64,000 nucleotides of DNA from DATJGR01 sp963735085 (GTDB lineage Bacteria > Pseudomonadota > Gammaproteobacteria > Pseudomonadales > Azotimanducaceae): NCBI GenBank assembly GCA_963735085.1, contig CAVTJP010000005.1, positions 496,001 to 560,000 of the forward strand. Reading direction: 5' to 3'. The translations under genes were made by a program, and so were the position numbers. The notes under the pieces were generated by a model. The model worked only from the letters and a program-made list of their open reading frames with translations. It did no database searches and was not told the origin of the DNA. Positions 45,375 through 54,166 of the stretch are shown in pieces (positions within the stretch are counted from its first letter, which is position 1; every line of letters begins with the position of its first letter).

Positions 45375-47594
45375 TCACGCTTCCAGGTCCACCTCGCCGG
45401 CGCTGTGCACGAGAATCACGGTGTCCAGATGTTCCATCACGCGGTAGTAGTTCTCTGCAAACAGTTGTGCGCTGCCTTGTTGCGGCGGATCGAAACCCAT
45501 GAAAACCACTGCGGCCTTGCGCGAGCGCCGGCGCATTTCGGTGACGATGTCGTCGGAGACGATGACCTCGATATCGGCGTCGATCCGAGCGGATTCGATC
45601 AAGCGCGTCAGATGCTCGGTGACGCCGGGCTGCGCCGATGCATCGCCAACCACGTTGAGAATGCGGATGCGGTGATCGCGATACGCGCGGTTTTGAACAA
45701 GCAGATGCGCCAGCAACAGCATCAATGGCCCGTTCTCGCGGCTGTGCCACCACACGTCGATGCTGCCGGGTGGCGCCGCCCAGCGCTCTCTCAATTCGTC
45801 GTATTTCACGATGACGATGTTGCGATGGAAATCGCGCAGTAGTCGCAGGATGCGACCCATCGGCTCGAGCCGCTCCGGATCTTCGGTCCACCCCAGCATG
45901 ATCGTGTTGGGGCGCACACCGCCGATGCCATAGCACTGTAGGATCGCTTTGACGCCGGCGATCAGGTCCTCCTCGATCACGACGACCGGAAATGCATTGA
46001 GTTCCTCTTCTGCAATGAACTGACGTAGGCGATGCTCGTGACGCATGCGCAGTTCGATACGATCCTCCACGTCGCCGGTGACGACCTGCGCGAAGCTGAG
46101 CAGGCCGCGGCCCGCGCCGAGCCAGGACCCATATTCGGCCAGGTGATACCGATTCCACACACCGCCGCTCAGCGCCAGAATCATCGGCCGCCAGTTTTTC
46201 GGGTGGTAAGCCTCTTCCTCGAGTCGCAGCAACGCTTTGCGCGCCTGTTCGAGCGCAACGCCGCTCTGCACGTCGCCAAAGCGCGCGCGCACTTCGGCGC
46301 GGCCGATGTAGCGGTACAGTCCCCACATGGCGGCAACGGCAACGGCGGCCCACAGCGGCGCCATCAACAACATCGCAATGCCGCAACCAATTGCGCCGGC
46401 CAGCGAAATGGACCAATGGCTCAGCCGGAAGCGGGGCCGGAAACTCGGGTTCTTCGAATAGCCCTCGTAGAAACACGCCAGGTTGAGCGTGCCGTAGGTC
46501 ACCATGAAAAACATCGTGATGATCGGCGCGATGAGATCCAGATCGGCAACCATGATTGCGGCCTGTGCGATCAGAAACGTTACGGCGGTGGCGTATCGGG
46601 GCTCGTTGGACGCACCGCTGCCGCGCGACAGCCAGCGGAGTTTCGGGAAGATTTCGTCTTTCGCCAGCGCCTGCAGAATACGCGGTGCGCCCATCATGCT
46701 GCCCAGCGCCGACGATGCCGTCGCCGCGAACACGCCCAACACGATCAGCAGCGAGACCAGCGCGACATCCTTCATGATGAAGCTGTTGCCGATCAACTCA
46801 TCGCGACTCGTCACACCACCGAGCAGCAGCACCATCGACAGATAGATCAGCGCCGTCACACCAATCGCCGCGAACGTGCCGGTCGGTAGTGATTTGTCCG
46901 GCTCTTTCAGGTCGCCCGACATGTTGGCGCCGGCCATGATGCCGGTCGCCGCCGGAAAGAACAGCGCGAACATCGTGAACTGACTCTCGCCCGGCGCATA
47001 TCCGGCGTGCAGGTTGGCGAGCGCCGTCTGTGGCGAGAAATGCAGCGCCGCGCCAATATAGAACGACAACAGTGACAGCCCGAGTATCGCGAGAATCCCG
47101 GACTGCACTTTGATCGTCCAACCGGCTCCGACGAACACGCAGACGAATACGATCACGTTCAGCGTGGTCGCCACGAGTATTCGATACGGCTCGGACGCCG
47201 GAAATGCGTCGGTGAATGCCTCGGTAAAGCCGATCACGTACATCGCCACCGAGATCGCCTGCGCGAGGTAGAACACCACACCGATCGCACCGCCGAACTC
47301 CGGGCCGAGGCTGCGGCTGATCAGAAAATACGCCCCGCCGCCCTTCACTCGCGTGTTGGTGGCGACGCCCGCCAGCGAAACTGCGGTCAGGGACGTGATC
47401 AATTTCGCGCACAGCACGATGATCAGGGCATCGGCAATACCCGACTGGCCAACAATCTGGCCGAGCCGCAGAAACATGATGACGCCAAGAATGGTGAGCA
47501 CGTTGGGCGTGAACACGCCGGCAAAGGTGCCGAACCGCACGCGTTGCGCGTCCTGCGTGTCACTGCGACCCTTTACGGTGTCAGTCGTTGCCAT
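45375..47594 (-). CDS. SLC12-like (cation-chloride cotransporter/APC) permease
   Basis: Inner-membrane carrier of 739 residues. The N-terminal FGTFAGVFTPNVLTILGVIM and FLRLGQIVGQSG pattern is that of bacterial SLC12/APC transporters, with about twelve membrane segments and a ~250-residue soluble C-terminal domain (PNTIMLGWTEDPERLEP, IVIVKYDELRERW). Substrate could be an amino acid, K+ or Cl-. It is divergent from nhaB and convergent with the MscS operon, consistent with an ion-homeostasis block. Confidence 0.88.
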   Translation of the reverse strand: MATTDTVKGRSDTQDAQRVRFGTFAGVFTPNVLTILGVIMFLRLGQIVGQSGIADALIIVLCAKLITSLTAVSLAGVATNTRVKGGGAYFLISRSLGPEFGGAIGVVFYLAQAISVAMYVIGFTEAFTDAFPASEPYRILVATTLNVIVFVCVFVGAGWTIKVQSGILAILGLSLLSFYIGAALHFSPQTALANLHAGYAPGESQFTMFALFFPAATGIMAGANMSGDLKEPDKSLPTGTFAAIGVTALIYLSMVLLLGGVTSRDELIGNSFIMKDVALVSLLIVLGVFAATASSALGSMMGAPRILQALAKDEIFPKLRWLSRGSGASNEPRYATAVTFLIAQAAIMVADLDLIAPIITMFFMVTYGTLNLACFYEGYSKNPSFRPRFRLSHWSISLAGAIGCGIAMLLMAPLWAAVAVAAMWGLYRYIGRAEVRARFGDVQSGVALEQARKALLRLEEEAYHPKNWRPMILALSGGVWNRYHLAEYGSWLGAGRGLLSFAQVVTGDVEDRIELRMRHEHRLRQFIAEEELNAFPVVVIEEDLIAGVKAILQCYGIGGVRPNTIMLGWTEDPERLEPMGRILRLLRDFHRNIVIVKYDELRERWAAPPGSIDVWWHSRENGPLMLLLAHLLVQNRAYRDHRIRILNVVGDASAQPGVTEHLTRLIESARIDADIEVIVSDDIVTEMRRRSRKAAVVFMGFDPPQQGSAQLFAENYYRVMEHLDTVILVHSAGEVDLEA

Positions 47595-47664
47595 GGCGGT
47601 GGATGCGTCCTCGCGGCGTGAATCGATCGACTATACTGGCGCGCCGCACGCAAGTACGAATCCG

Positions 47665-49170
47665 ATGGCTTTCTCTCCCGCGGCCCTGTGGGCCAACTTC
47701 CTCGGCAACGCGCCGCGCTGGTACAAAGGCGCGATCGCAGCGTTTCTGGTGCTGAATCCGCTGCTGGCGCTGGCCCCGTTCGGCGGCGGCTTCGTGACCG
47801 GCTGGCTGTTGGTGCTCGAGTTCGTATTCTGTCTGGCGATGGCGCTGCGCTGTTATCCACTGCAGCCCGGCGGGCTGCTGGCTCTCGAAGCGGTGGTCAT
47901 CGGCCTGACTCACCCACAGAGCGTGCGCGACGAACTGTTCAGCAACTTCCCGGTGATCCTGCTGCTGATGTTCATGGTCGCGGGCATCTACTTCATGCGC
48001 GACCTGTTGCTGTTCGCGTTCACGAAGATCCTGCTCGGCGTGCGTTCGCAGACATTGCTGGCATTTTTGTTTTGCGCCGTCTCGGCATTGCTGTCGGCAT
48101 TCCTGGACGCGCTGACGGTAACCGCGGTCATCATCAGTGTCACGGCGGGGTTCTACGCGATTTATCACCGCGTCGCGTCCGGAGCGACGCAGACGCACGA
48201 CCACGATGGTACCCGCGACGACAACGTCGCCGACCATCATCGCGAAGATCTGGACGCGTTCCGCGCGCGTCTGCGCGGCCTGCTGATGCACGCGGCCGTT
48301 GGAACCGCCATCGGCGGTGTCTGCACCACCGTCGGCGAACCGCAGAACCTGTTGATCGCCGGGAAAATGGGCTGGCACTTCTTGGAGTATTTCACGCGCA
48401 TGGCGCCGGTCACGATACCGGTTGTCGTGGTCGGGTTCGCAACGTGCGTGCTGCTCGAAAAAACCACGGCATTCGGCTACGGCGCGCCGATCCCGGAACG
48501 TGCGTCAGCGATTCTGAGGGAATCCGATGCGGCTGCCAACGATACGCGCAATGACCGCACCCGCATGCGCCTGTTGGTGCAGGGCGTCGCCGCCGTATTC
48601 CTGATCGTGGCGCTGGCATTCCATTGGGCCGAAGTGGGCCTCATCGGCCTGGCGGTGATCGTCATTCAAACGGCGTTCAACGGCGTCGTGGAAGAACATC
48701 AGATCGGCCGTGCATTCGAGGAAGCCCTGCCGTTCACGGCATTGCTGGCGGTGTTCTTCGTCATCGTCGCGGTGATTCACGATCAGCATCTGTTCACGCC
48801 GATCATCCACTACGTGCTCGGGCTCGAACCGAGCATGCAGCCGTCGATGCTGTACATCGCCAATGGTGTGCTGTCGGCGATCAGCGACAACGTGTTCGTC
48901 GCTACCGTGTACATCAACGAGGTTCAGGCCGCATTCTCGGCCGGTGAGATCGCCCGTGACCACTTCGACCATCTTGCCATCGCGATCAATACCGGCACCA
49001 ACATCCCGAGTATCGCGACACCCAACGGGCAGGCGGCATTCCTGTTCCTGCTCACCTCGTCGGTGGCGCCGCTGGTCAGGCTGTCGTACGCGCGCATGGC
49101 GATCATGGCGGCACCGTATACGATCACGATGAGCGTGACCGGTTACATCTGCGTCCGCTGGTTCTTATAG
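47665..49170 (+). CDS. nhaB: Na+/H+ antiporter NhaB
   Basis: Inner-membrane antiporter of 501 residues that exports sodium against proton entry. It is close to the 513 residues of known NhaB proteins. Matching segments are WYKGAIAAFLVLNPLL, GGLLALEAVVIGLTHPQSV, SALLSAFLDALTVTAVI, TVGEPQNLLIAGKMGW and NTGTNIPSIATPNGQAAFLF. The ATG of MAFSPAALW was chosen since the family starts here; the upstream open frame is antisense to the permease. It is divergent from that permease. Confidence 0.93.
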   Translation: MAFSPAALWANFLGNAPRWYKGAIAAFLVLNPLLALAPFGGGFVTGWLLVLEFVFCLAMALRCYPLQPGGLLALEAVVIGLTHPQSVRDELFSNFPVILLLMFMVAGIYFMRDLLLFAFTKILLGVRSQTLLAFLFCAVSALLSAFLDALTVTAVIISVTAGFYAIYHRVASGATQTHDHDGTRDDNVADHHREDLDAFRARLRGLLMHAAVGTAIGGVCTTVGEPQNLLIAGKMGWHFLEYFTRMAPVTIPVVVVGFATCVLLEKTTAFGYGAPIPERASAILRESDAAANDTRNDRTRMRLLVQGVAAVFLIVALAFHWAEVGLIGLAVIVIQTAFNGVVEEHQIGRAFEEALPFTALLAVFFVIVAVIHDQHLFTPIIHYVLGLEPSMQPSMLYIANGVLSAISDNVFVATVYINEVQAAFSAGEIARDHFDHLAIAINTGTNIPSIATPNGQAAFLFLLTSSVAPLVRLSYARMAIMAAPYTITMSVTGYICVRWFL

Positions 49171-49225
49171 GCTCGCAGAGGGAAGATAGAACGCTACCGG
49201 AGCCAACACCACGGAGGACTGTGCG

Positions 49226-50779
49226 ATGTATCCAGGTCGATGGGCAAAGGAGTTCCCAAACAAGCCCGCGTTGATCAACGCCGCGACCGGCGCCACCGTC
49301 AGTTATCGCGAACTCGACGATCGCTCCAATCAACTGGCACAGCTCATGTGGGATTCGGGGCTGCGGCGCGGTGACCACGTTGCGATCCTGATGGAGAACC
49401 ACGCCTGTTATTTCGATGTCGTGTGGGCGGCACTGCGCTCGGGTTTGTACCTGACGACAATCAATCGCTATCTGACCACCGAGGAGGCCGCATATATCCT
49501 CGACAACTGCGACGCGAAGGTGCTGGTCACGTCGCACCATATGTCGGAGGTCGCGGCCGGCTTGCCGGACGCGCCTTCCCAGTGCGTCACGTGGCTGATG
49601 GTGGATGGCGCAATTGCGGGATATCAGGACTACGAGCAGGCCATCGGCGCGTATCCCGCGCAGCCGCTCCAGAACGAACCGTCCGGCGGATTCATGCTGT
49701 ACAGTTCCGGCACCACCGGCAGGCCGAAGGGTATCCTGCGGCCGTTGCCGGAAACCCAAATCGGCGATGACGCCGGTCCGGTCGGCGCATTGCAGAAGCA
49801 GCTGTGGGGATTTGATACGAACGCGGTGTATCTGTCGCCGGCGCCGCTGTATCACTCCGCGCCGCTCGGCTTCACCACCGCGACGCAGGCGCTCGGTGGC
49901 ACCGTGGTGATGATGCCGCGATTCGATCCGGTGCTGGCATTGCAGGCGATTGAAAAACATCGCGTGACGCACAGCCAATGGGTGCCAACGATGTTCTCGC
50001 GGATGCTGAAACTGCCGGTCGAAGACCGCAGCGGCTTTGACCTGTCGTCGCACAAGGTCGCCATTCACGCGGCGGCGCCGTGCCCGAAGCAGGTCAAGCA
50101 GCAGATGTTCGATTGGTGGGGGCCGATCCTGTACGAGTACTACGGCGGCACCGAGTTGAACGGGCTGACACATGTGACCCCGCAGGATTGGCTCGCCTAT
50201 CCCGGTACCGTCGGCAAGCCGATACTCGGCACCCTGCACATCTGCGACGAAGACGGTGCTGCGCTACCGAACGGCGAGAGCGGACTCGTCTACTTCGAAC
50301 TGCCGCAAATGCCGTTCGAGTACTTCCACGATCGCGGCAAAACCAAAGGCGCCCAGCATCCCCAACATCCGAACTGGAGCGCGCTCGGCGATGTCGGCTA
50401 CGTCAACGACGAGGGCTATCTGTTCCTGACCGATCGCGCGACGTTCATGATCATCTCCGGCGGTGTGAACATCTATCCGCAGGAGATCGAGGACATTATG
50501 GTAATGCACCCGAAAGTTGCCGACGTCGCAGTGGTGGGTGTGCCGAACGAAGAGATGGGCGAAGAAGTGAAGGCAGTCGTGCAGCCTGCCGCAGGGTGCA
50601 AACCCACTGCAGAACTCGCCGCGGAACTGCTCGGCTACGCGCGCGAGCACATCGCGCACTACAAATGCCCGCGCAGCATCGATTTCGAAGTGGAACTACC
50701 GCGTCTGCCAACCGGCAAGCTGTACAAGCGGATCTTGAAGGACCGCTATTGGGGCAAGCACGACTCGCGCATCGTTTGA
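49226..50779 (+). CDS. AMP-forming acyl-CoA synthetase
   Basis: Cytoplasmic ligase of 517 residues that activates a carboxylic acid via an acyl-adenylate to its CoA thioester. The P-loop is MLYSSGTTGRPKGI, the A5 motif is YEYYGGTELNGL, the A8 hinge is LTDRATFMIISGGVNIYPQE and the catalytic Lys lies in LPTGKLYKR. GGAGG precedes the ATG. The short gap to a VOC gene on the same strand indicates an operon. Substrate is not predictable; similar enzymes activate fatty, bile or terpenoid acids. Confidence 0.92.
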   Translation: MYPGRWAKEFPNKPALINAATGATVSYRELDDRSNQLAQLMWDSGLRRGDHVAILMENHACYFDVVWAALRSGLYLTTINRYLTTEEAAYILDNCDAKVLVTSHHMSEVAAGLPDAPSQCVTWLMVDGAIAGYQDYEQAIGAYPAQPLQNEPSGGFMLYSSGTTGRPKGILRPLPETQIGDDAGPVGALQKQLWGFDTNAVYLSPAPLYHSAPLGFTTATQALGGTVVMMPRFDPVLALQAIEKHRVTHSQWVPTMFSRMLKLPVEDRSGFDLSSHKVAIHAAAPCPKQVKQQMFDWWGPILYEYYGGTELNGLTHVTPQDWLAYPGTVGKPILGTLHICDEDGAALPNGESGLVYFELPQMPFEYFHDRGKTKGAQHPQHPNWSALGDVGYVNDEGYLFLTDRATFMIISGGVNIYPQEIEDIMVMHPKVADVAVVGVPNEEMGEEVKAVVQPAAGCKPTAELAAELLGYAREHIAHYKCPRSIDFEVELPRLPTGKLYKRILKDRYWGKHDSRIV

Positions 50780-50805
50780 ACAACGGCCACAACGGAACCA
50801 CGCAC

Positions 50806-51492
50806 ATGAACAAGGTCGACGGCCTGCACCACATTGCGATCTGCACAGCGGACATGAAATCTCAGATCGAATATTTCACCGACGTGCTGGGCACTGAACT
50901 CGTCGCGCTGTATTGGATGCACGGCGTGCCGAATACGTGGCACGGCTTTCTACGCCTGAACGACGAGAGCGCAGTTGCATTCGTGCAGAATCCGGATGTG
51001 GAGAAGATTCCTGTCGAGTTCGGAAAAACCCACGCCGGCAATCCCACCGCGAACTGCGCGCGCGGCGTGATGCAGCACCTGGCATTGCGCGTGAAGAACG
51101 ACGAAGAACTGCTGGCGATGCGCGACCGGATTCGCTCGAAAGGGATCCCGGTATTGGGGCCGATCGATCACGGCATGTGCAAATCGATCTACTTCGCCGG
51201 GCTCGAGAATCTCAGTCTCGAACTATCGTGCTCAACCGAGGCGATCGACGCGCGCGCATGGATCGATCCGGAAGTCGTCGAACTCGCCGGCATCACATCG
51301 CTGGAACTCGCGCGATACAAGAAACCGGCCGACTATGCGGACCATGCCGGCGCCATCAAACAGCCCGGCGCCGATGCACCTGGTCCGCACATGACGAACG
51401 ATCCAACCGGCGCGCTCGCGAAAATCCTGGCGGCACCGGACGACGTGGTTCTGGCGAACAGCGAGAATCAGCCGCCAGTGAAGGTCGCTTAG
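50806..51492 (+). CDS. VOC-family protein (extradiol/glyoxalase-like)
   Basis: Soluble protein of 228 residues with one pair of VOC modules and candidate metal ligands His in LHHIAIC, His in MQHLALRV and Glu in LSLELSC, the usual H-H-E set. Known relatives include isomerases, extradiol dioxygenases and methylmalonyl-CoA epimerases. It lies 26 bases after the CoA ligase stop, so it probably acts on the same substrate. A Gly/Pro-rich C-terminal tail without a recognisable domain follows residue ~170. Confidence 0.85.
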   Translation: MNKVDGLHHIAICTADMKSQIEYFTDVLGTELVALYWMHGVPNTWHGFLRLNDESAVAFVQNPDVEKIPVEFGKTHAGNPTANCARGVMQHLALRVKNDEELLAMRDRIRSKGIPVLGPIDHGMCKSIYFAGLENLSLELSCSTEAIDARAWIDPEVVELAGITSLELARYKKPADYADHAGAIKQPGADAPGPHMTNDPTGALAKILAAPDDVVLANSENQPPVKVA

Positions 51493-51534
51493 TCCGATCA
51501 GTCGCGAGCACGACGCAAGTTCGTTCGAAATGGC

Positions 51535-51954
51535 TCAGAGAACCCTGAACCCCTCTTTGGCTGCAGAATCCTTCAGCCTAGTATCGAACGTGATCACATC
51601 AAGACTCGACGGATCACCTTCTGCTGCAGTCAGTGCCGCCGCCAACTGCAGCGCGTCCGCAGCACGCAACGGATGGAGCCGCACCATGCGTTCAGCCTGA
51701 TTGCGCAACGCCGAGGTAGGTAGCACTTCCTGCCATTCACCGGATAGTTCGCGCAGGCGTCCCCACGCCAACTGGGCGTTTGTGCCGCAGAGCGTTCGTT
51801 CGCGCTCACGACGTATCAGCGCCGACGCGCACTCCACCTGCGTTGCCCACCACACCACGATCGCCTGGTCCTCCTCGAGTTGTCGCAGCGCATCCGCATA
51901 TCCAACGTCTTCGACGAGTAGCGCAACGACGGCCGACGCATCCCAGAACTTCAC
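51535..51954 (-). CDS. vapC: VapC-type PIN-domain toxin
   Basis: Ribonuclease toxin of 139 residues with the PIN-domain acidic residues: Asp in KFWDASAVVALLVE, Glu in TQVECASALI, Asp in LRAADALQLAAAL and Asp in VITFDTRLKD. It is encoded downstream of, and overlapping by 4 bases, its antitoxin, the standard arrangement. It is convergent with the VOC gene. Confidence 0.9.
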   Translation of the reverse strand: MKFWDASAVVALLVEDVGYADALRQLEEDQAIVVWWATQVECASALIRRERERTLCGTNAQLAWGRLRELSGEWQEVLPTSALRNQAERMVRLHPLRAADALQLAAALTAAEGDPSSLDVITFDTRLKDSAAKEGFRVL

Positions 51955-52241
51955 ATGCCCTCGCGCCGTTCGTCGATCACCGCCTGTACCAGATTCGCTT
52001 TGATCTTGGGCGCCTTGTACTTGGACAGCGCCTCCAGCGGCCGCGACGTCTTCGATCGCTTGATCAAGCCCGCCTGCTCGAGGCGTGCGAGACGTTCATC
52101 GGGCAGGGACCTGACGTCGATGGGTTCCAGCATCGCGATTGGTTCGTTTCGATCCAGAACGAGCACAGTCTGTCCCGCACGTACTTTCTTCAGATATGCG
52201 CTCAGGCTGTTTTTCAGTTGCGAGATCGTCACTCTTTCCAT
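51951..52241 (-). CDS. Phd/YefM-type antitoxin
   Basis: DNA-binding antitoxin of 96 residues. The N-terminal Phd/YefM fold is visible as RVTISQLKNSLSAYLKKVRAG followed by VLVLDRNEPIAMLEPI; the acidic and basic C-terminal half (SLPDERLARLEQAGLIKRSK) should wrap the toxin. It should repress the promoter through the inverted repeat just upstream. It overlaps vapC by four bases. Confidence 0.88.
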   Translation of the reverse strand: MERVTISQLKNSLSAYLKKVRAGQTVLVLDRNEPIAMLEPIDVRSLPDERLARLEQAGLIKRSKTSRPLEALSKYKAPKIKANLVQAVIDERREGM

Positions 52242-52264
52242 GAGGCTATTATGGCCATTTCAAC

Positions 52265-52281
52265 ATAGCCAACAAGGCTAT
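52265..52281. promoter_or_regulatory. putative autoregulatory operator of the toxin-antitoxin genes
   Basis: Inverted repeat ATAGCC/GGCTAT around five bases, 24 bases upstream of the antitoxin start. A further GGCTAT and an ATGGCCAT-like motif lie between it and the start codon, so there may be more than one binding site. Confidence 0.55.
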
Positions 52282-52292
52282 ATTTGGTGAAC

Positions 52293-52357
52293 AGGGTCAG
52301 AGTGCTTCACCAAAACAGGTAGCCGTAGCTCAACGTTGAATGAAGCACTCTGACCCT
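52293..52357. repeat. GGGTCAGA-family palindrome (copy 4, 65 bp)
   Basis: Perfect 17-bp arms AGGGTCAGAGTGCTTCA/complement, and a 31-nt loop containing AACAGGTAGCC and AGCCGTAGCT. It matches the copy at 38749. It sits at the end of the alpha/beta hydrolase gene, whose last eight residues and stop codon lie inside it. Confidence 0.8.
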
Positions 52358-53208
52358 ATCCATTGCAGCAGCACTTCGTTGACGCGCTGCGGCGCCTGGT
52401 CGGTGATGAAGTGCCCGACACCCGGCAGAACCTCGAACCGATACGGTGCAGTCACGAAGTCCGCGGTCGCGTCCGCCGCGATGCGGCCGACAGTCGCATC
52501 CTGATCGCCCCATAGATACATCGTTGGCACGTCGACTGGCGGCACGTTCGGAAGCGCCAATGCACCGCTCACGATTCGTGGCGCGCGATACCAGTTGATC
52601 GCCGCGTCGAGCGCTTCGAACGTACCGAGCCTGCTCAGATACGCATCGACATCGGCGTCCGGTACGCCCTGGTTACGCAACGTTGCGCGCAGGCGGTGCG
52701 CGTCGTCGGCCAGCAGTTCGCGCGCGGCGTTCGGATCCTGGAATGCGCGATGATGTTTCGATCGATCCGATTGTGCGGTGTCGGCTTTCATCGCACGCGC
52801 AAACGCGGCGGGATGCGGCCGTGACAGCACCGTCAAACTGTCCAACTCGCCCGGATACTGCGCCGCAATCAGCCACGACAGTTGACCGCCCCAGTCGTGC
52901 CCGACGAGGTGATAGCGCGAATAGCCCAACGACTTCGCCATGGTGCGCGCATCGGCGATCAGCCGATCTGTCGAATAGGCATCGATCCCGCTCGGCCGCG
53001 CGCCTGGCGAATAGCCACGCTGATTTGGCGCCACGGCAAAATATCCCGCATCAGCCAGCGCAGGCAATTGCTGCCGCCAGCTATGGCTCGTCTGCGGAAA
53101 GCCGTGCAGCAACAACACGAGCGGAGAGCCTGGAATGCCGGCAACGTCCGCTTCAAAAACGAGGCCCGATGCCAATAGTTCCAGCATTCCGGACATTGCG
53201 GTGGTCAT
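52330..53208 (-). CDS. alpha/beta hydrolase, epoxide-hydrolase/dehalogenase type
   Basis: Alpha/beta-hydrolase of 292 residues. The oxyanion HG is LLLHGFPQTSHSW, the nucleophile is Asp in LVGHDWGGQLSW, the acid Asp is in MYLWGDQDATVG and the His is in GVGHFITDQ. An Asp nucleophile points to epoxide or carbon-halogen hydrolysis rather than an esterase. The start overlaps the enoyl-CoA hydratase stop (ATGA). The final residues GSECFIQR and the stop come from a GGGTCAGA palindrome, so the original C-terminus was probably altered by its insertion. Confidence 0.88.
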   Translation of the reverse strand: MTTAMSGMLELLASGLVFEADVAGIPGSPLVLLLHGFPQTSHSWRQQLPALADAGYFAVAPNQRGYSPGARPSGIDAYSTDRLIADARTMAKSLGYSRYHLVGHDWGGQLSWLIAAQYPGELDSLTVLSRPHPAAFARAMKADTAQSDRSKHHRAFQDPNAARELLADDAHRLRATLRNQGVPDADVDAYLSRLGTFEALDAAINWYRAPRIVSGALALPNVPPVDVPTMYLWGDQDATVGRIAADATADFVTAPYRFEVLPGVGHFITDQAPQRVNEVLLQWIGSECFIQR

Positions 53209-54041
53209 TCGCCTGAAGCGACCTTGGCCATCAGTTTGCCAACCGCCAGTTCGCCTTCGCGCGTCTGACCGCCCATCGCCATGAAGCGTTTCATGTTGCG
53301 CTGCGCGCCTTCGGTGCGGAGGGTTCGTTGGAACAGATAGGCTTCGTCGGGCAGCGCTTCGGCGAGCGGTTTCTCGGCATTGTTGACACTCTCCTTCGCG
53401 AGGCGCAGCGCTTCGGGTGGAAACGTCGCCATCCGGCGGGCCAACGCAGACACAAAGGGGCCAATTTCGTTCGCGTCGAAAATCCGGTTCAGGTAACCCC
53501 AACGCTCCGCATCCTCCGCGCTGAGATCATCGCCGCCGAGGATGATTTCCAACGCACGGCCACGGCCGACGAGACGCGGCAGCCGCTGCGTTCCGGTGCC
53601 GCCGGGGAGAATGCCGAGCGGCACTTCCATCTGATTGATCTTGGTCTTGCCGCGCACCCCGAAGCGCATGTCGCACGACGACGCGAGTTCGCTGCCACCG
53701 CCGCCAACGCGTCCTTCGATCTGCGCAATCGTCACCTTGTCCATCGTGCGGAAGCGTTCGCACATCGCGTGATAGTCGTTGAGTTCACTGTCGCGCTGCG
53801 CCGGCAGATCGGTCGGGAAGGTCAGGATCGCGCTAACATCGAAATGTGCCAGAAAAAAATCCGGATCGGCGCTCTTCAGCACGACGACGGTCAGATCAGG
53901 GTCGGCTTTCAGTTCCTTGGATAGCGCTGCAAGTTCTGCATAGAGCGGCAAGGTGATGACGTTGATCGGCGGATTGGCGATCGTGATCCAAGCGATGCGG
54001 TCCTCGACGTTCACTTTCAGCAGTTGATAGTCGTAGGCCAT
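53205..54041 (-). CDS. enoyl-CoA hydratase/isomerase family protein
   Basis: Crotonase-fold protein of 278 residues. Its core includes PPINVITLPLYAELAAL, the oxyanion-hole region RVGGGGSELASSCDMRFG, and LGILPGGTGTQRLPRLVGRG. It probably hydrates or isomerises an enoyl-CoA. The start ATG was chosen with AAGGAGG at ideal distance; the open frame upstream is not needed. It is co-transcribed with the overlapping alpha/beta hydrolase. Confidence 0.9.
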   Translation of the reverse strand: MAYDYQLLKVNVEDRIAWITIANPPINVITLPLYAELAALSKELKADPDLTVVVLKSADPDFFLAHFDVSAILTFPTDLPAQRDSELNDYHAMCERFRTMDKVTIAQIEGRVGGGGSELASSCDMRFGVRGKTKINQMEVPLGILPGGTGTQRLPRLVGRGRALEIILGGDDLSAEDAERWGYLNRIFDANEIGPFVSALARRMATFPPEALRLAKESVNNAEKPLAEALPDEAYLFQRTLRTEGAQRNMKRFMAMGGQTREGELAVGKLMAKVASGE

Positions 54042-54111
54042 GCGGTCCTCCTTCAAAAATCGGGATCTCGCAATGCTCCGTCGTTTCAGCGCCAATGTCG
54101 ATTGATCAGAC

Positions 54112-54146
54112 AAAGAAAAGGCCGGTCTCCTCGCGAAGACCGGCCC
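54112..54146 (-). terminator. intrinsic terminator after the first TonB receptor
   Basis: On the minus strand GGCCGGTC/GACCGGCC pair around a ten-base loop and are followed by TTTTCTTTG. It sits directly downstream of the TonB receptor and upstream of the enoyl-CoA hydratase gene. Confidence 0.85.
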
Positions 54147-54166
54147 TGTCAGGGCGTGACCTTGGA

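Noticed and set aside
53209..53502. N-terminal extension of the alpha/beta hydrolase into the enoyl-CoA hydratase gene
   Set aside because: The upstream frame is a shadow of the hydratase; the ATG at the ATGA overlap fits the family start.
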